Assembly: GCA_048268845.1 (NCBI GenBank)
Contig: JBLWUQ010000016.1
Coordinates: 5,266 to 69,265 of the forward strand
Source of the DNA: Muriiphilus sp048268845
GTDB lineage: Bacteria; Pseudomonadota; Alphaproteobacteria; Rhodobacterales; Rhodobacteraceae
Direction of reading: 5' to 3'
Length of the DNA: 64,000 bases
Each line of letters opens with the position of its first letter. The first letter of the stretch is position 1. A program made the position numbers and the translations under genes. The notes under the pieces are model-generated. The model made no database searches. It saw nothing but the letters and a program-made list of their open reading frames with translations, and was not told the DNA's origin. Positions 9,157 to 17,931 of this stretch are shown piece after piece.

Positions 9157-10340
9157 GACAACACCCCGACCGCCTTGCCCGCGACCTCGAACGCGGCGAG
9201 TGCGCGGTCAAGCTCGTCGCGGGTCAGGGCCGCATTCATCTGCGTCCTGATCCGTGCCTGACCGCGCGGGACGACGGGAAAGAAGAACCCGGCGACGTAG
9301 ACGCCTTCCTGAAACAGCCGCTCGGCCATGTCCTGTGCCAGTTGCGCCTCGCCCAACATGATCGGGACAATGGGATGATCGCCGGGCAGCAGGTCAAAAC
9401 CCAGACCCTCCAGCCCGGCCCGCCAATAGCGCGCCTTCTCGAACAATTGCGCGCGCAGGTCGGCGCCTTCCTCGACCAGCCGGATCGCTTCGATCCCGGC
9501 GGCGACGATGGCCGGCGGCAGAGAATTGGAGAACAGGTAGGGGCGCGCCCGCTGCCTGAGCAGGTCGATCACCGGCTGCGGCCCGGCGATATAACCGCCG
9601 ATCGAGCCGCCCAATGCCTTGCCCAGCGTGCCGGTCAGGATGTCCACGTCCAGCCCGAAATGGTCGGGTGTTCCGGCCCCACGCGGCCCCATGAATCCGG
9701 TGGCGTGGCAGTCGTCGACCATCACCAGCGCGTCGTGTTCACGCGCGAGCCGGGTGATTTCGGGCAGGTTGGCAAGGTATCCGTCCATCGAGAACACGCC
9801 GTCCGTCGCCACCATGACATGGCGCGCACCATCGGCGCGGGCCTCTTTCAGTCGTGCCTCCAGATCGGTCATGTCGTTGTTGGCATAGCGATAGCGTCTG
9901 GCCTTGGACAGCCGCACGCCGTCGATGATCGAGGCGTGGTTCAGGCTGTCGGAAACGATCGCATCCTCCGCGCCCAGCAGCGGCTCGAACAGCCCGCCAT
10001 TGGCGTCGAAACAGGCGGCGAACAGGATCGCGTCGTCCTTGTTCAGGAAGTCGGCGAGGCGCTGTTCAAGCTGGCGATGCAGGTCCTGCGTGCCGCAGAT
10101 GAAGCGCACGCTGGCCATTCCGAAACCGTAGTCATCCATGGCGGTCCTTGCGGCCGCGATCAGGTCGGGGTGATTGGCCAGCCCCAGATAGTTGTTGGCG
10201 CATAGGTTGATTACCTGCCTGCCATCCACGGTGATTTCGCCGCCCTGCGGCGATGTGATCAGCCGTTCGCGCTTCATCATGCCGTCGGACGCGATCTCGG
10301 CGAGGGTCTGGGTGATGTGGTTCAGGAAATCTTGGCTCAT
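9153..10340 (-). CDS. kbl: Glycine C-acetyltransferase (2-amino-3-ketobutyrate CoA ligase)
   Basis: PLP enzyme that cleaves 2-amino-3-ketobutyrate with CoA into glycine and acetyl-CoA, the second step after Tdh. The 395-residue protein has the alpha-oxoamine synthase features: NLCANNYLGLA near the N terminus, VDDCHATGFMGPRG, and the PLP lysine in TLGKALGGSIGGY. The ATG at 10340 is preferred over an in-frame start 30 bases further up because GGAG lies about 7 bases before it. First gene of the kbl-tdh operon; the intergenic DNA to the XRE-cupin regulator carries a candidate operator. Confidence 0.96.
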   Translation of the reverse strand: MSQDFLNHITQTLAEIASDGMMKRERLITSPQGGEITVDGRQVINLCANNYLGLANHPDLIAAARTAMDDYGFGMASVRFICGTQDLHRQLEQRLADFLNKDDAILFAACFDANGGLFEPLLGAEDAIVSDSLNHASIIDGVRLSKARRYRYANNDMTDLEARLKEARADGARHVMVATDGVFSMDGYLANLPEITRLAREHDALVMVDDCHATGFMGPRGAGTPDHFGLDVDILTGTLGKALGGSIGGYIAGPQPVIDLLRQRARPYLFSNSLPPAIVAAGIEAIRLVEEGADLRAQLFEKARYWRAGLEGLGFDLLPGDHPIVPIMLGEAQLAQDMAERLFQEGVYVAGFFFPVVPRGQARIRTQMNAALTRDELDRALAAFEVAGKAVGVLS

Positions 10341-10367
10341 GACGGGCTCCATTTGGCAGACGTCTAA

Positions 10368-10386
10368 CATAACGGAAACGATTCCG
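10368..10386. promoter_or_regulatory. Candidate operator upstream of kbl
   Basis: The inverted repeat CGGAA-ACGA-TTCCG occupies 10373-10386, 33 bases upstream of the kbl start. The left part belongs to the 9-mer CATAACGGA (10368-10376), found again in the same orientation at 10998-11006 over the start codon of the neighbouring XRE-cupin gene. A regulator binding both would control kbl-tdh and itself. This is pattern-based inference. Confidence 0.4.
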
Positions 10387-10433
10387 AAATAAGAGATTTC
10401 GCGGCGATGGCCGATGGACCGGGATGCGCGGCG

Positions 10434-11000
10434 TTACGCGTCCTGAACCACCAGAAACGCCCGCGCCGGGCCATCCGGGGCCGCGATCCGGTGCGGCACG
10501 TCCGCGGCGTAGCGGCTGGTATCGCCCGCGCGCAAGACCTCGGTCGCCTCGCCGCAGGTGACATGGATCGTGCCTTCGATCACCGTCAGATGCTCGCGCG
10601 CGCCGCGTTTGTGCGGTTGGCTGTCAAGAATACCGCCCGAGGCCAGTCGCAATTCATAGACCTCATGCCGCCCGACCTGTTCGGGCGGCGACAGGATCAG
10701 GATCCGGCAGCCTTTGCCCATGTTGTCGATCGTGGGAATCTGGCCCGCGCGCAACACCTCGATGCGGTTTCCCGCAGGGGCGGCGTCGAGCAGACCCGCG
10801 AAGTCGACCTGCAGCGCCCGTGTCAGGTTCCACAGGGTCGCGATGGTCGGGCTGCTCTCGCCTCGCTCGATCTGGCTGACCATCGAACGCGACACGCCGG
10901 ACAGCTTTGCCACGGCATCCAGCGACAGGCCCTGCGTGTTGCGGGCCTGTTTCAGGCGTGCGGGCAGTTTGACCAGAATATCGTCGGCATCTTCCATCAT
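10434..11000 (-). CDS. XRE-family regulator with C-terminal cupin domain
   Basis: A 188-residue protein: helix-turn-helix of the XRE type at about residues 14-68 (LKQARNTQGLSLDAVAKL, then SMVSQIERGESSPTIATL) and a small-molecule-sensing cupin at about 100-185. Such regulators often control amino acid or polyamine catabolism. It lies just upstream of kbl-tdh on the same strand, with a shared 9-base box at both starts, so control of threonine degradation is likely but inferred. Two adjacent Met codons (10998-11000 and 10995-10997) could start it. Confidence 0.9.
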   Translation of the reverse strand: MMEDADDILVKLPARLKQARNTQGLSLDAVAKLSGVSRSMVSQIERGESSPTIATLWNLTRALQVDFAGLLDAAPAGNRIEVLRAGQIPTIDNMGKGCRILILSPPEQVGRHEVYELRLASGGILDSQPHKRGAREHLTVIEGTIHVTCGEATEVLRAGDTSRYAADVPHRIAAPDGPARAFLVVQDA

Positions 11001-11006
11001 AACGGA
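10998..11006. promoter_or_regulatory. Second copy of the CATAACGGA box
   Basis: Identical 9-mer to 10368-10376, here overlapping the start codon of the XRE-cupin gene. Suggests autoregulation by occlusion. Inference from repetition only. Confidence 0.3.
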
Positions 11007-11113
11007 TGATGCTGCCGCGCAGATGGCCTGTCAATCGGATTGCGGCGATCGCCGGTGTCGATGCCGCGAACCGGGCTCCCCCGGTCGTTCAGGGTCTCGC
11101 CGGTCCGCCGTCG

Positions 11114-11308
11114 TCAGCGCGGAAAGCAACGCGATTTGCTGCCGAATCCGGCCGGGGTGCAAATGTAGGAACCGCTGCCTGTCGTGGTCGAGGTGCCGGT
11201 GGCTTCGGCAATGGCTTCGGTCGAGAATACGGCAAAGGACGCAACCGTCAGAACGGTCAGGCCGTAGATCATCGCACGGCTGAAACGCCGCTGAATCGGG
11301 TGAAACAC
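11114..11308 (-). CDS. Small membrane or secreted peptide, 64 residues
   Basis: A short ORF with a basic N terminus, a hydrophobic stretch (MIYGLTVLTVASFAVFS) and a compact C-terminal motif with two cysteines, SYICTPAGFGSKSRC. I recall similar tiny proteins with a YxCTPxGFGxKSxC tail in other Rhodobacteraceae, but no function is known to me. The GAGAGCAG sequence just before the ATG could serve as ribosome site. It may be exported with a disulfide-bonded tail. Translation start could also be the internal Met at residue 13. Confidence 0.5.
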   Translation of the reverse strand: MFHPIQRRFSRAMIYGLTVLTVASFAVFSTEAIAEATGTSTTTGSGSYICTPAGFGSKSRCFPR

Positions 11309-11606
11309 TGCTCTCTCCTCACTGCGTGACCGCCATTTGAGAGGGCGATCCTCGTTGATGTTGGAGAAAATGCCTCAACAACCCGTGAACGGTCAAGCCG
11401 ACGCGGTGTGAAGGTCAGCGGATGTGGCCCGATAACCACCGGGCCGCCGTCCCTGCTGCGGTCCTTCGGGCCAGAAGGAAAGAGAACTCAACCGCTTGTC
11501 GCGCCCGGCACGGCGCCGCTGGCGATGGCGAAATGCCGCCGACCGCGGCGCATCGCGGCGCAATTGGCCGGCCGCGCTGTGCCGGCCGGGAAAGCCCCTC
11601 GCGGCG
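11309..11606. other. Intergenic region between the small peptide and the GH26-like gene
   Basis: No convincing ORF. It holds the promoter side of the small peptide and, near the GH26-like stop, the inverted repeat GGCCGGC (11566-11572) / GCCGGCC (11581-11587), which could end transcription of the polysaccharide operon. Confidence 0.4.
11566..11587 (-). terminator. Candidate hairpin downstream of the polysaccharide operon
   Basis: Seven-base perfect stem with an 8-base loop, 20 bases past the stop of the GH26-like gene. There is no T tract on the minus strand, so it is only a weak terminator candidate. Confidence 0.3.
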
Positions 11607-12506
11607 TCAGTCGATCACGTTCCTTGAACGGCGCCAGTCGGGATATCCGAAATCGTCCGGCCAGGGATAGACCTCCTGCTGGTTGAAATACACCACCGCC
11701 TCGAGCTCGGGATACTGCGCGCCCTTGGTGCGGACGTCGGCCTCCCACATCGCGACGTGATCGGCGTCCCCGACATAGCCAAGCTCGGCGACCACGATCG
11801 GCTTGCCGAATTGCAGCGCACGTTCATAGCGTGGCGCGAAGATGTCATCGAAGCTCTGCTCCTCACCGAGGATCTTCTTTTCCCAAGGCCCGAGGCTGAA
11901 GACCGACAGGCCGACCACATCGACATAATCATCGCCGGGATAATACTCGGCCATGTTCTCGAACCCGAGCGGCGACCACATGAAGCTCGCGTCGGGTGCG
12001 GCCTCGCGGCAGACATCCATCATCCGACGATAGGCGGCGATATAGAGGTCCGGCTCCCACCCCGCCCAGATGAACTGGCCGGTGTGGTCGTCCATTTCCT
12101 GCGCCCAGCGGATCGTCACCGGCCGCTCGAGCGATCCGAGCGCGCTGCAGACCGTGCGCATCGTGTCGTCATAGGCGCCCGACGAGATTCCGGCCTGCAA
12201 CACGATGGGCGAGTTTCTTTCGTCACGGGTCCAGGTCCAGGGCTCGATCGTGACCAGCAGGGTGCGGCCCCGTTCGGCGGCGTAGGACTCGGCCTCGGCC
12301 AGGCTGGGCAGGAACACGTCCTCCCATGGCAGGAACAGATGCTCGATCGCGATGCCCTGCACGTCGCCATAGTCGCCGCCCGGATCATAGACGCCAAAAG
12401 GCAGGTCGCCCGGCGGAATGGACTGCGACAGCGCAGGCGTTGCGGCGATGACTGCGGACAGCAGCGCCGCCGCACTCAGCGCTCTCTTGCGATCAGGGTG
12501 ACCCAT
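11607..12506 (-). CDS. GH26-like secreted glycoside hydrolase
   Basis: A 299-residue protein with a signal peptide (cleavage near residue 28 after ATPALSQS) and a TIM-barrel hydrolase pattern resembling family 26: an acid/base glutamate in RWAQEMDDHTGQF and a nucleophile glutamate in VVAELGYVGD. It is shorter than classical mannanases. It overlaps the end of the glycosyltransferase gene by 14 bases, so synthesis and trimming of one exopolysaccharide are probably coupled, as with cellulose operons that include an endoglucanase. The exact substrate cannot be read from sequence. Confidence 0.75.
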   Translation of the reverse strand: MGHPDRKRALSAAALLSAVIAATPALSQSIPPGDLPFGVYDPGGDYGDVQGIAIEHLFLPWEDVFLPSLAEAESYAAERGRTLLVTIEPWTWTRDERNSPIVLQAGISSGAYDDTMRTVCSALGSLERPVTIRWAQEMDDHTGQFIWAGWEPDLYIAAYRRMMDVCREAAPDASFMWSPLGFENMAEYYPGDDYVDVVGLSVFSLGPWEKKILGEEQSFDDIFAPRYERALQFGKPIVVAELGYVGDADHVAMWEADVRTKGAQYPELEAVVYFNQQEVYPWPDDFGYPDWRRSRNVID

Positions 12507-14367
12507 GGCGTCCCTCTCTTTCTGTCAAACTGTCAATCAAATCATACACCCATCTCGCGTTGTAGGATACATGCACGTTGCCGGATGCCCCTTGCCCCGC
12601 ACCGGCCACGACATAGTCGGATCTGAGGAACCTCACCTCTCCCTGGGTCGTGGCGAGCGCAATCGCGGCATCGTGACCGCGCTCCACGACGCCGTAGCCT
12701 ATCGCCGCGCCCAGCACCGCCACGCAACCGAACTGGAACGCCGCCTGACCCGGCAGGCTCTGCCGGCTGCCGGGGTTTTCGCGCAGGTGGTTGGTCACGA
12801 TGATCAGGAACAACGCGCTGTAGATCGCCGCATTGACCAGCGCGAAGATGTAGAACCCGGCGGCATCGGCCACGTCCTCGGCCAGAAGCACCGGCAGCAG
12901 CGACAGCATCGCAAGCCCGAAATAGGGCAGCAGCACCGGCCACGGCACCAGCGACGACGCCTTGTCACCCTTCGGCGTGACGCGGAAATCGACGAACCGC
13001 CCGGTCAGCCGGTCGCGCACCGCCATGACGCAGCCCCACAACACCCAGGGCCATTGCAGCGCGGCAAAGAACGCCTTTTCCCAGCCGAGCACCTTGGCAT
13101 CGCGCGGGCGGAAATAGCCGTCGGCGCGGATCAGATAGGCCAGCGCGATCAGCACGGCAATCGAGGGCAGGATATGACCCAGAAACGCGGGATAGGTCAC
13201 GCCGACGAAACGCATGTCGAACATCAGCGCCGCGATGGGCATCGCGAACATGATCGCCATGAAGGCGGCGAAAAGCGGATACCAGAGCTGTGAGAACACG
13301 AACTGGAACCTCTGCCGCGGCGACAGCGCACGGAAATATCGCGGCGTGTGCGACAAGAGCAGCGTGACGAGGCTTCGCGACCACTGGAACTCCTGCGTGA
13401 CCAGATCGGTCAGGCACGCCGGCCCCTGACCGATGGCGATGGCGTCCATCGCATGCACGCCCTTCCATCCGCCCGCGTTCATGATCATCGAGGTCGAATG
13501 ATCCTCGGCCAGCTCCGGCCCAAGCCCGCCGATCTGCCTGAGAGCCGCCGTGCGCACCGCATAATGCGACCCGATGCACATCGGCGCCCAGCCGTTCGAG
13601 TAACCCGCCTGCAAGACCCCGTGAAACATCGCCTCGGCATGAAGGCGGGTGCGCGCGGCCCAGCTTTGTGCCGCGTTCTTCGAGCAGATGCTGGGCGCGC
13701 TGACATAGCCCACGGCAGGGTCGGCAAAGGGGCGCAGCATCTCGCGCAGGTAGCCCGGTTGCGGCACGTGGTCGGCATCAAGCTGCGCGACGAAATCGTA
13801 ACCGTCATAGCCGAAATGGTCGTAGAAATAGGCCAGATTGCCTTCCTTGCAGCGCGTCCGCCGCGGCCATGTGGGCCGGTGGTAGGCATCGACCCCCTTG
13901 CGTGTCGATATCTTCACGCCATGCGCGTCGCACCATGCGATTGTCGCGGGCTGCGGGGCTTCGTCGGCAAGCCAGGTGTCATGCGCCACGTCCTGCGCCA
14001 GCATCGCACGCAGCGTCTCCTGCACCAGCGAAAACGGCTCGGCCGGGGCCTTGGTCACGACCATTGCGACACGGGCGGGCGGCAGGTCATCGGTCCCGAC
14101 CACGGCGCGCTGGGCGCGCATGAACATGGCGATGAAGTAGGTTTGCAGAAAGAAGATCCAGAACAGGCAGGCGCTGACCAGCAGGTATCGCCCCCAGCCG
14201 ATGTTGTGCGCCGGTTGCAGCCACCACACCCAGAAGAACGCCGCGCACATCGACCAGACGGCGACAAGCGCGGCATATTTGCGCCGGGCCCGGCCACGCA
14301 GCACCGGCTCGCGGTAGGGCCGCGCGGGCGTGACGCCGGCAGCGGCGGTTTCAGGCAAACCGGACAT
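12493..14367 (-). CDS. Family-2 processive glycosyltransferase (cellulose-synthase-like)
   Basis: A 624-residue inner-membrane protein: two N-terminal helices, a cytoplasmic GT-A domain and several C-terminal helices, the layout of BcsA and related polysaccharide synthases. The sugar-nucleotide site is seen as QLDADHVPQPGY (DxD), the base region as LAEDHSTSM (ED), and the acceptor motif as QEFQWSRS. The last replaces the arginine of the usual QxxRW by glutamine. No PilZ domain is visible. The ATG at 14367 overlaps the galE stop by 17 bases and is favoured because upstream sequence in frame is out-of-frame galE coding. It probably builds the polysaccharide from sugars made by GalE and UXS. Confidence 0.87.
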   Translation of the reverse strand: MSGLPETAAAGVTPARPYREPVLRGRARRKYAALVAVWSMCAAFFWVWWLQPAHNIGWGRYLLVSACLFWIFFLQTYFIAMFMRAQRAVVGTDDLPPARVAMVVTKAPAEPFSLVQETLRAMLAQDVAHDTWLADEAPQPATIAWCDAHGVKISTRKGVDAYHRPTWPRRTRCKEGNLAYFYDHFGYDGYDFVAQLDADHVPQPGYLREMLRPFADPAVGYVSAPSICSKNAAQSWAARTRLHAEAMFHGVLQAGYSNGWAPMCIGSHYAVRTAALRQIGGLGPELAEDHSTSMIMNAGGWKGVHAMDAIAIGQGPACLTDLVTQEFQWSRSLVTLLLSHTPRYFRALSPRQRFQFVFSQLWYPLFAAFMAIMFAMPIAALMFDMRFVGVTYPAFLGHILPSIAVLIALAYLIRADGYFRPRDAKVLGWEKAFFAALQWPWVLWGCVMAVRDRLTGRFVDFRVTPKGDKASSLVPWPVLLPYFGLAMLSLLPVLLAEDVADAAGFYIFALVNAAIYSALFLIIVTNHLRENPGSRQSLPGQAAFQFGCVAVLGAAIGYGVVERGHDAAIALATTQGEVRFLRSDYVVAGAGQGASGNVHVSYNARWVYDLIDSLTEREGRHGSP

Positions 14368-15352
14368 TCGCCGCCTCCAGCCCGAAACTGCGCGCGGCAT
14401 CGGCCACGATCGTCGCCAGATCCGACCGCTGCGGCCTGAAGCCCAGGAGCGCGCGGGCATGCGAGGTGTCGGCCACCAGCACCGGCGGATCGCCGGCGCG
14501 GCGGGGACCGATCTCGACCGGCACGTTGCAGCCGGTGACATGTTCCACCATCGCCACGATGTCGAAGTTCGAAGTCTGCTGCCCGCTGCCCAGATTGACG
14601 GTCAGATTGCCGGTGTTTTGTTGCAGATGTTCAAGCGCCAGCATATGGCCGTGGACCAGATCCGACACGTGCACATAGTCGCGGATGCAGCTTCCGTCAG
14701 GCGTGTCGTAGTCGTCGCCGAACAGCCGCAGGGCAGGGGTCCAGCCCGCGGCGGCGAACAGCGCCAGCGGGATCAGGTGGGTTTCCGGGTCGTGCCGTTC
14801 GCGCAGGATGCCGCTGGCATCGGCACCGGCCACGTTGAAGTAACGCAGGATGCCGTAGGACATGCCGGACTGCGCCGCGATATCCCGCAGCATCTGCTCG
14901 CACATCAGCTTGGTCATGCCATAGGGATTGATCGGGCGCTGCGGCGTGGCCTCGTTCACGGGTATCGCGTCGGGCACGCCGTAGGTCGCGCAACTGCTCG
15001 ACAGGATGAACGTCGTGACACCCGCCCGCGCGCAGGCGGTCAAGAGCGACAGCATCCCGCCGACATTGTTTTCGTAGTATTTGCGCGGGACGGTCACCGA
15101 TTCCCCGACATAGGCCGAGGCCGCGAAATGCAGGACCGTATCGACGGAATGGCGGAGCAGCGTTTCGGTCAGCGCGTCGGTCTGGCGCAGGTCGAGGTTG
15201 ACCAGCGGCCCCCACCTGACCGCCTCGCGCGATCCGGTCGAGAGGTTGTCGACCACCACGGGTTCGATGCCGCGCGCCGCCAGCGCCAGACAGGCGTGGC
15301 TGCCGATATAGCCCGCGCCGCCGGTCACGCATATGCCGCCCGCGCGTGTCAT
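14351..15352 (-). CDS. galE: UDP-glucose 4-epimerase
   Basis: Short-chain dehydrogenase family epimerase interconverting UDP-glucose and UDP-galactose with bound NAD. The 333-residue protein shows TGGAGYIGSHACLAL, the VDNLSTG motif, the catalytic YGMTK (YxxxK), and a late RAGDPPVLVAD motif typical of GalE. Its start overlaps the UXS stop (ATGA), so UXS, galE, glycosyltransferase and hydrolase form one operon. Confidence 0.93.
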   Translation of the reverse strand: MTRAGGICVTGGAGYIGSHACLALAARGIEPVVVDNLSTGSREAVRWGPLVNLDLRQTDALTETLLRHSVDTVLHFAASAYVGESVTVPRKYYENNVGGMLSLLTACARAGVTTFILSSSCATYGVPDAIPVNEATPQRPINPYGMTKLMCEQMLRDIAAQSGMSYGILRYFNVAGADASGILRERHDPETHLIPLALFAAAGWTPALRLFGDDYDTPDGSCIRDYVHVSDLVHGHMLALEHLQQNTGNLTVNLGSGQQTSNFDIVAMVEHVTGCNVPVEIGPRRAGDPPVLVADTSHARALLGFRPQRSDLATIVADAARSFGLEAANVRFA

Positions 15353-16344
15353 TCCGCTGCCAGCAGCGGCTGGCCGTCCTGCCTTGCGCAGGCGGCGAAA
15401 TAGGGGATCGTGCGCGCCAGCCCGTCGGCGAGCGACACCTTGGGCGACCAGCCCAGAACCTGCATGGCGCGGCTGATGTCGGGCTTGCGTTGCTTCGGGT
15501 CGTCCACCGGCAGATCGACAAAGCGCACCCGCGACGGCGACTTCAGCGCCGCGATCACGATCCGCGCAAGCTCGAGGATGGTGAACTCGGCCGGGTTGCC
15601 GAGGTTGACGGGGGCGCAGACCTCGTCCGGCGCGTCCATCAGCGCCATCAGCCCGCCGAGCATGTCGCTGACATAGCAGAACGACCGCGTCTGGCTGCCG
15701 TCGCCGAAAACGGTCACATCGGCACCCGCCAGCGCCTGCACGACAAAGCTCGACACCACGCGCCCGTCGCCCGGCGACATGCCCGGCCCGTATGTGTTGA
15801 AGATGCGCGCGATCCGCGTGCGCACGCCGCGCTGCTGGCGGAATTCGTGAAACAGCGTCTCGACCGCGCGCTTGCCCTCGTCATAGCAGGCGCGCGGGCC
15901 GACGGTGTTGACGTTGCCGCGGTAGCCTTCCGGCTGCGGGCTGATCTCGGGGTCGCCATAGACCTCGGAGGTCGAGGATTGAAGGATACGCGCATCGGTG
16001 CGCTCGGCCAGTTCCAGCAGGTTCAGGGCGCCGATCACGTTGGTCTTGAAGGTGTGCAGCGGGTCCTCCTGATACCGGGGCGGCGAGGCGGCACAGGCGA
16101 GGTTGTAGACCTGATCCAGGGGGCCGACATCGGGCAGCGGCCTCACGATGTCATGGGTGACGAGCGTGAAGCGCGGATGCGCCAGAAGCGCCGCGACGTT
16201 CGATCTGCGCCCGGTGAGGAAGTTGTCCATGCAGACGACGCGGTGCCCCTCGGCGATCAGCCTCGCGCAGAGATGACCGCCCAGAAAACCGGCTCCGCCA
16301 GCCACAAGGACGCGCTGGCGCTCGGCGCGCAGACGCTGATCCAT
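15349..16344 (-). CDS. UDP-glucuronate decarboxylase (UDP-xylose synthase type)
   Basis: A 331-residue extended SDR enzyme: NAD motif VAGGAGFLGGHLC, then MDNFLTGRRSNVA and the catalytic YDEGK in CYDEGKRAVETL, the combination found in UXS enzymes that convert UDP-glucuronate to UDP-xylose. An ATG at 16344 (MDQRLRAER) is a better start than an upstream in-frame one because it sits directly before the Rossmann fold. First gene of the polysaccharide operon; xylose or a related sugar may therefore be in the polymer (inference). Confidence 0.88.
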   Translation of the reverse strand: MDQRLRAERQRVLVAGGAGFLGGHLCARLIAEGHRVVCMDNFLTGRRSNVAALLAHPRFTLVTHDIVRPLPDVGPLDQVYNLACAASPPRYQEDPLHTFKTNVIGALNLLELAERTDARILQSSTSEVYGDPEISPQPEGYRGNVNTVGPRACYDEGKRAVETLFHEFRQQRGVRTRIARIFNTYGPGMSPGDGRVVSSFVVQALAGADVTVFGDGSQTRSFCYVSDMLGGLMALMDAPDEVCAPVNLGNPAEFTILELARIVIAALKSPSRVRFVDLPVDDPKQRKPDISRAMQVLGWSPKVSLADGLARTIPYFAACARQDGQPLLAAE

Positions 16345-16684
16345 ATCAGTCGAACATATGCCCACCACCGTTCCCCCCGAAACGCCCGGTCCGGTGCCGT
16401 CAGTCGGACTTGATACCCTGCCCAATGAACGATGACGCCGCGCAGCGTCGCGGCCATCACGGCAACAAGGACCCCAGTCGGACGGAACCGGATCGTACTA
16501 CATACTCCTTGCACGATACGAACCTCGGGAAAGCTGGGGAACCTAACAATAGGGATAGCAATGCCCGTAAGTATTTGACGTGTCAGTGTTTGATCCGCAG
16601 GGAAATCGGCCGGAAAACAGCCGAAACGGCTAGTTGGCGCGGGGTTTCGCGCCCCACTCCGGCACGGGAAAATCGCAAAAGGAT
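16345..16684. other. Intergenic region upstream of the UXS gene
   Basis: About 340 bases between the UXS start and the stop of the 166-residue protein gene. It should contain the promoter of the polysaccharide operon, but no clear -35/-10 pair or hairpin stands out. Confidence 0.4.
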
Positions 16685-17185
16685 CTAGTGGGGATAGTCG
16701 AAATCGCCGATCGCCTTCCAGATGTCGCGGTTGATCGCGGCAAGCTCGGCGATCGCGGCCTCCACGTCGCTGGCGGCGGCGGCATCGAGGTCGTTGACCT
16801 GCCCCATCATCAGCCTGTCCTTGCGGTCCGCGATCCGCATCAGGATCGAGCGCGGATTGCCGCCCTCGCTGTCGAAGGCATAGATGCAGTGATTGTAGCG
16901 ATTGCGCAGCGCTGACTGGTTCTGGATGCGCCGGGTCAGGGCCAGCATCCGGTCACGCTCGACCTTGTCGATCCGGTCGAGCTTGGACAGCCGCTCCACC
17001 ATGTCGATGCGCGCGCGCGTGGTGTTGAGGGTCAGGAAGACGACGGTGGCAACTTCCTTGTCCATGCCCGAAAGCCCGGCGATCAGATGGATCAGCAGGC
17101 TTTCGGTATTGGTCCAGGTGTAGTTGAGCTTGCCGATCAACAGCAGGAAATCGTCGAACTGGACGGGTTCCCCTGCTTTTGCCAT
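16685..17185 (-). CDS. Uncharacterised 166-residue helical protein with a HEPN-like motif
   Basis: A predicted all-helical cytoplasmic protein with no family I can name. ALRNRYNHCIYAF near residue 108 contains R-N-x3-H, which fits the R-x4-6-H motif of HEPN-type RNases and related four-helix proteins. The ATG at 17185 is chosen because upstream in-frame sequence overlaps the LuxR gene out of frame. It lies 17 bases downstream of the LuxR-type regulator on the same strand, so they are probably co-transcribed. A regulatory or RNA-related role is possible; the motif alone is weak evidence. Confidence 0.75.
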   Translation of the reverse strand: MAKAGEPVQFDDFLLLIGKLNYTWTNTESLLIHLIAGLSGMDKEVATVVFLTLNTTRARIDMVERLSKLDRIDKVERDRMLALTRRIQNQSALRNRYNHCIYAFDSEGGNPRSILMRIADRKDRLMMGQVNDLDAAAASDVEAAIAELAAINRDIWKAIGDFDYPH

Positions 17186-17202
17186 GTTCACCGGCCCTGT
17201 TC

Positions 17203-17931
17203 CTATGCGTATTGATTCAGATACCAGATCGCCGCCTCGGTCCGGTTGTGGACGCCCAGCTTGGCGATGACGTGATGCATGTGCAGCTTGACGGTGTGCT
17301 GCGACAGGTTCAGCTCGTCGGCGATGATCTTGTTCTGCTTGCCTTCGGCGGCAGAGCCGAGAACCTGCAATTCGCGCTCGGTCAAGTGGACCTTCTCGGC
17401 CGGGATATCCTCCGCGACCTCCGGCTTTTGCGCGGGGTCCGGGGCCTGCGCCGGAATCTCCGGGCTGAGCGCCAGAACCTGCTGCACCGACGACATCAGG
17501 CTGGCGGGAATGTAGTATTCGCCCCAGACCAGAAGCCGCAGCACGGACAGCCAGCAATCGACCTCGACGTTCATCGGCAGAAAGCCGACCTGGCCGATCG
17601 ACGGGTCCTCCCTGACCTTATCTATCAGGCGGGACGCGATCTCGGTCTTGCGAAAGCCCAGGGCCACATGCGCATGCGGAAACTTCTCGCGCAGTTGCGG
17701 CATGACCTTGACCAGATCGTCCAGCAAGGATTCGTCGATGATGATGATCCGGACGGCATGTGCCTGCTCGTCGGTCATGAAAAGCGGCTCGTTGACCGAT
17801 GCCGCTCGCATGAACCGCAAACAGGAAATCTCCGCATCCGCCAGTTTCAGAAACGTATCCGAGAAACTCAGCGAATTGCCAACAACCAACCCACTGCTTG
17901 TGATCGCAGTCTTTCGTGCATCATTCGGCAC
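17203..17931 (-). CDS. LuxR-family transcription regulator with degenerate receiver-like N terminus
   Basis: A 242-residue protein. The C terminus (about 175-240) is a typical GerE/LuxR helix-turn-helix: LTERELQVLGSAAEGKQNK then LSQHTVKLHMHHVIAKLGV. The N terminus has alternating strands and helices with a hydrophobic run IIIIDESLLDD but does not show the full acidic pocket and lysine of a phospho-receiver, so it may be a pseudo-receiver, as in the curli and cellulose regulator CsgD. Placed between a polysaccharide operon and a divergent secreted-protein operon, it is the likely regulator of both. Confidence 0.87.
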   Translation of the reverse strand: MPNDARKTAITSSGLVVGNSLSFSDTFLKLADAEISCLRFMRAASVNEPLFMTDEQAHAVRIIIIDESLLDDLVKVMPQLREKFPHAHVALGFRKTEIASRLIDKVREDPSIGQVGFLPMNVEVDCWLSVLRLLVWGEYYIPASLMSSVQQVLALSPEIPAQAPDPAQKPEVAEDIPAEKVHLTERELQVLGSAAEGKQNKIIADELNLSQHTVKLHMHHVIAKLGVHNRTEAAIWYLNQYA

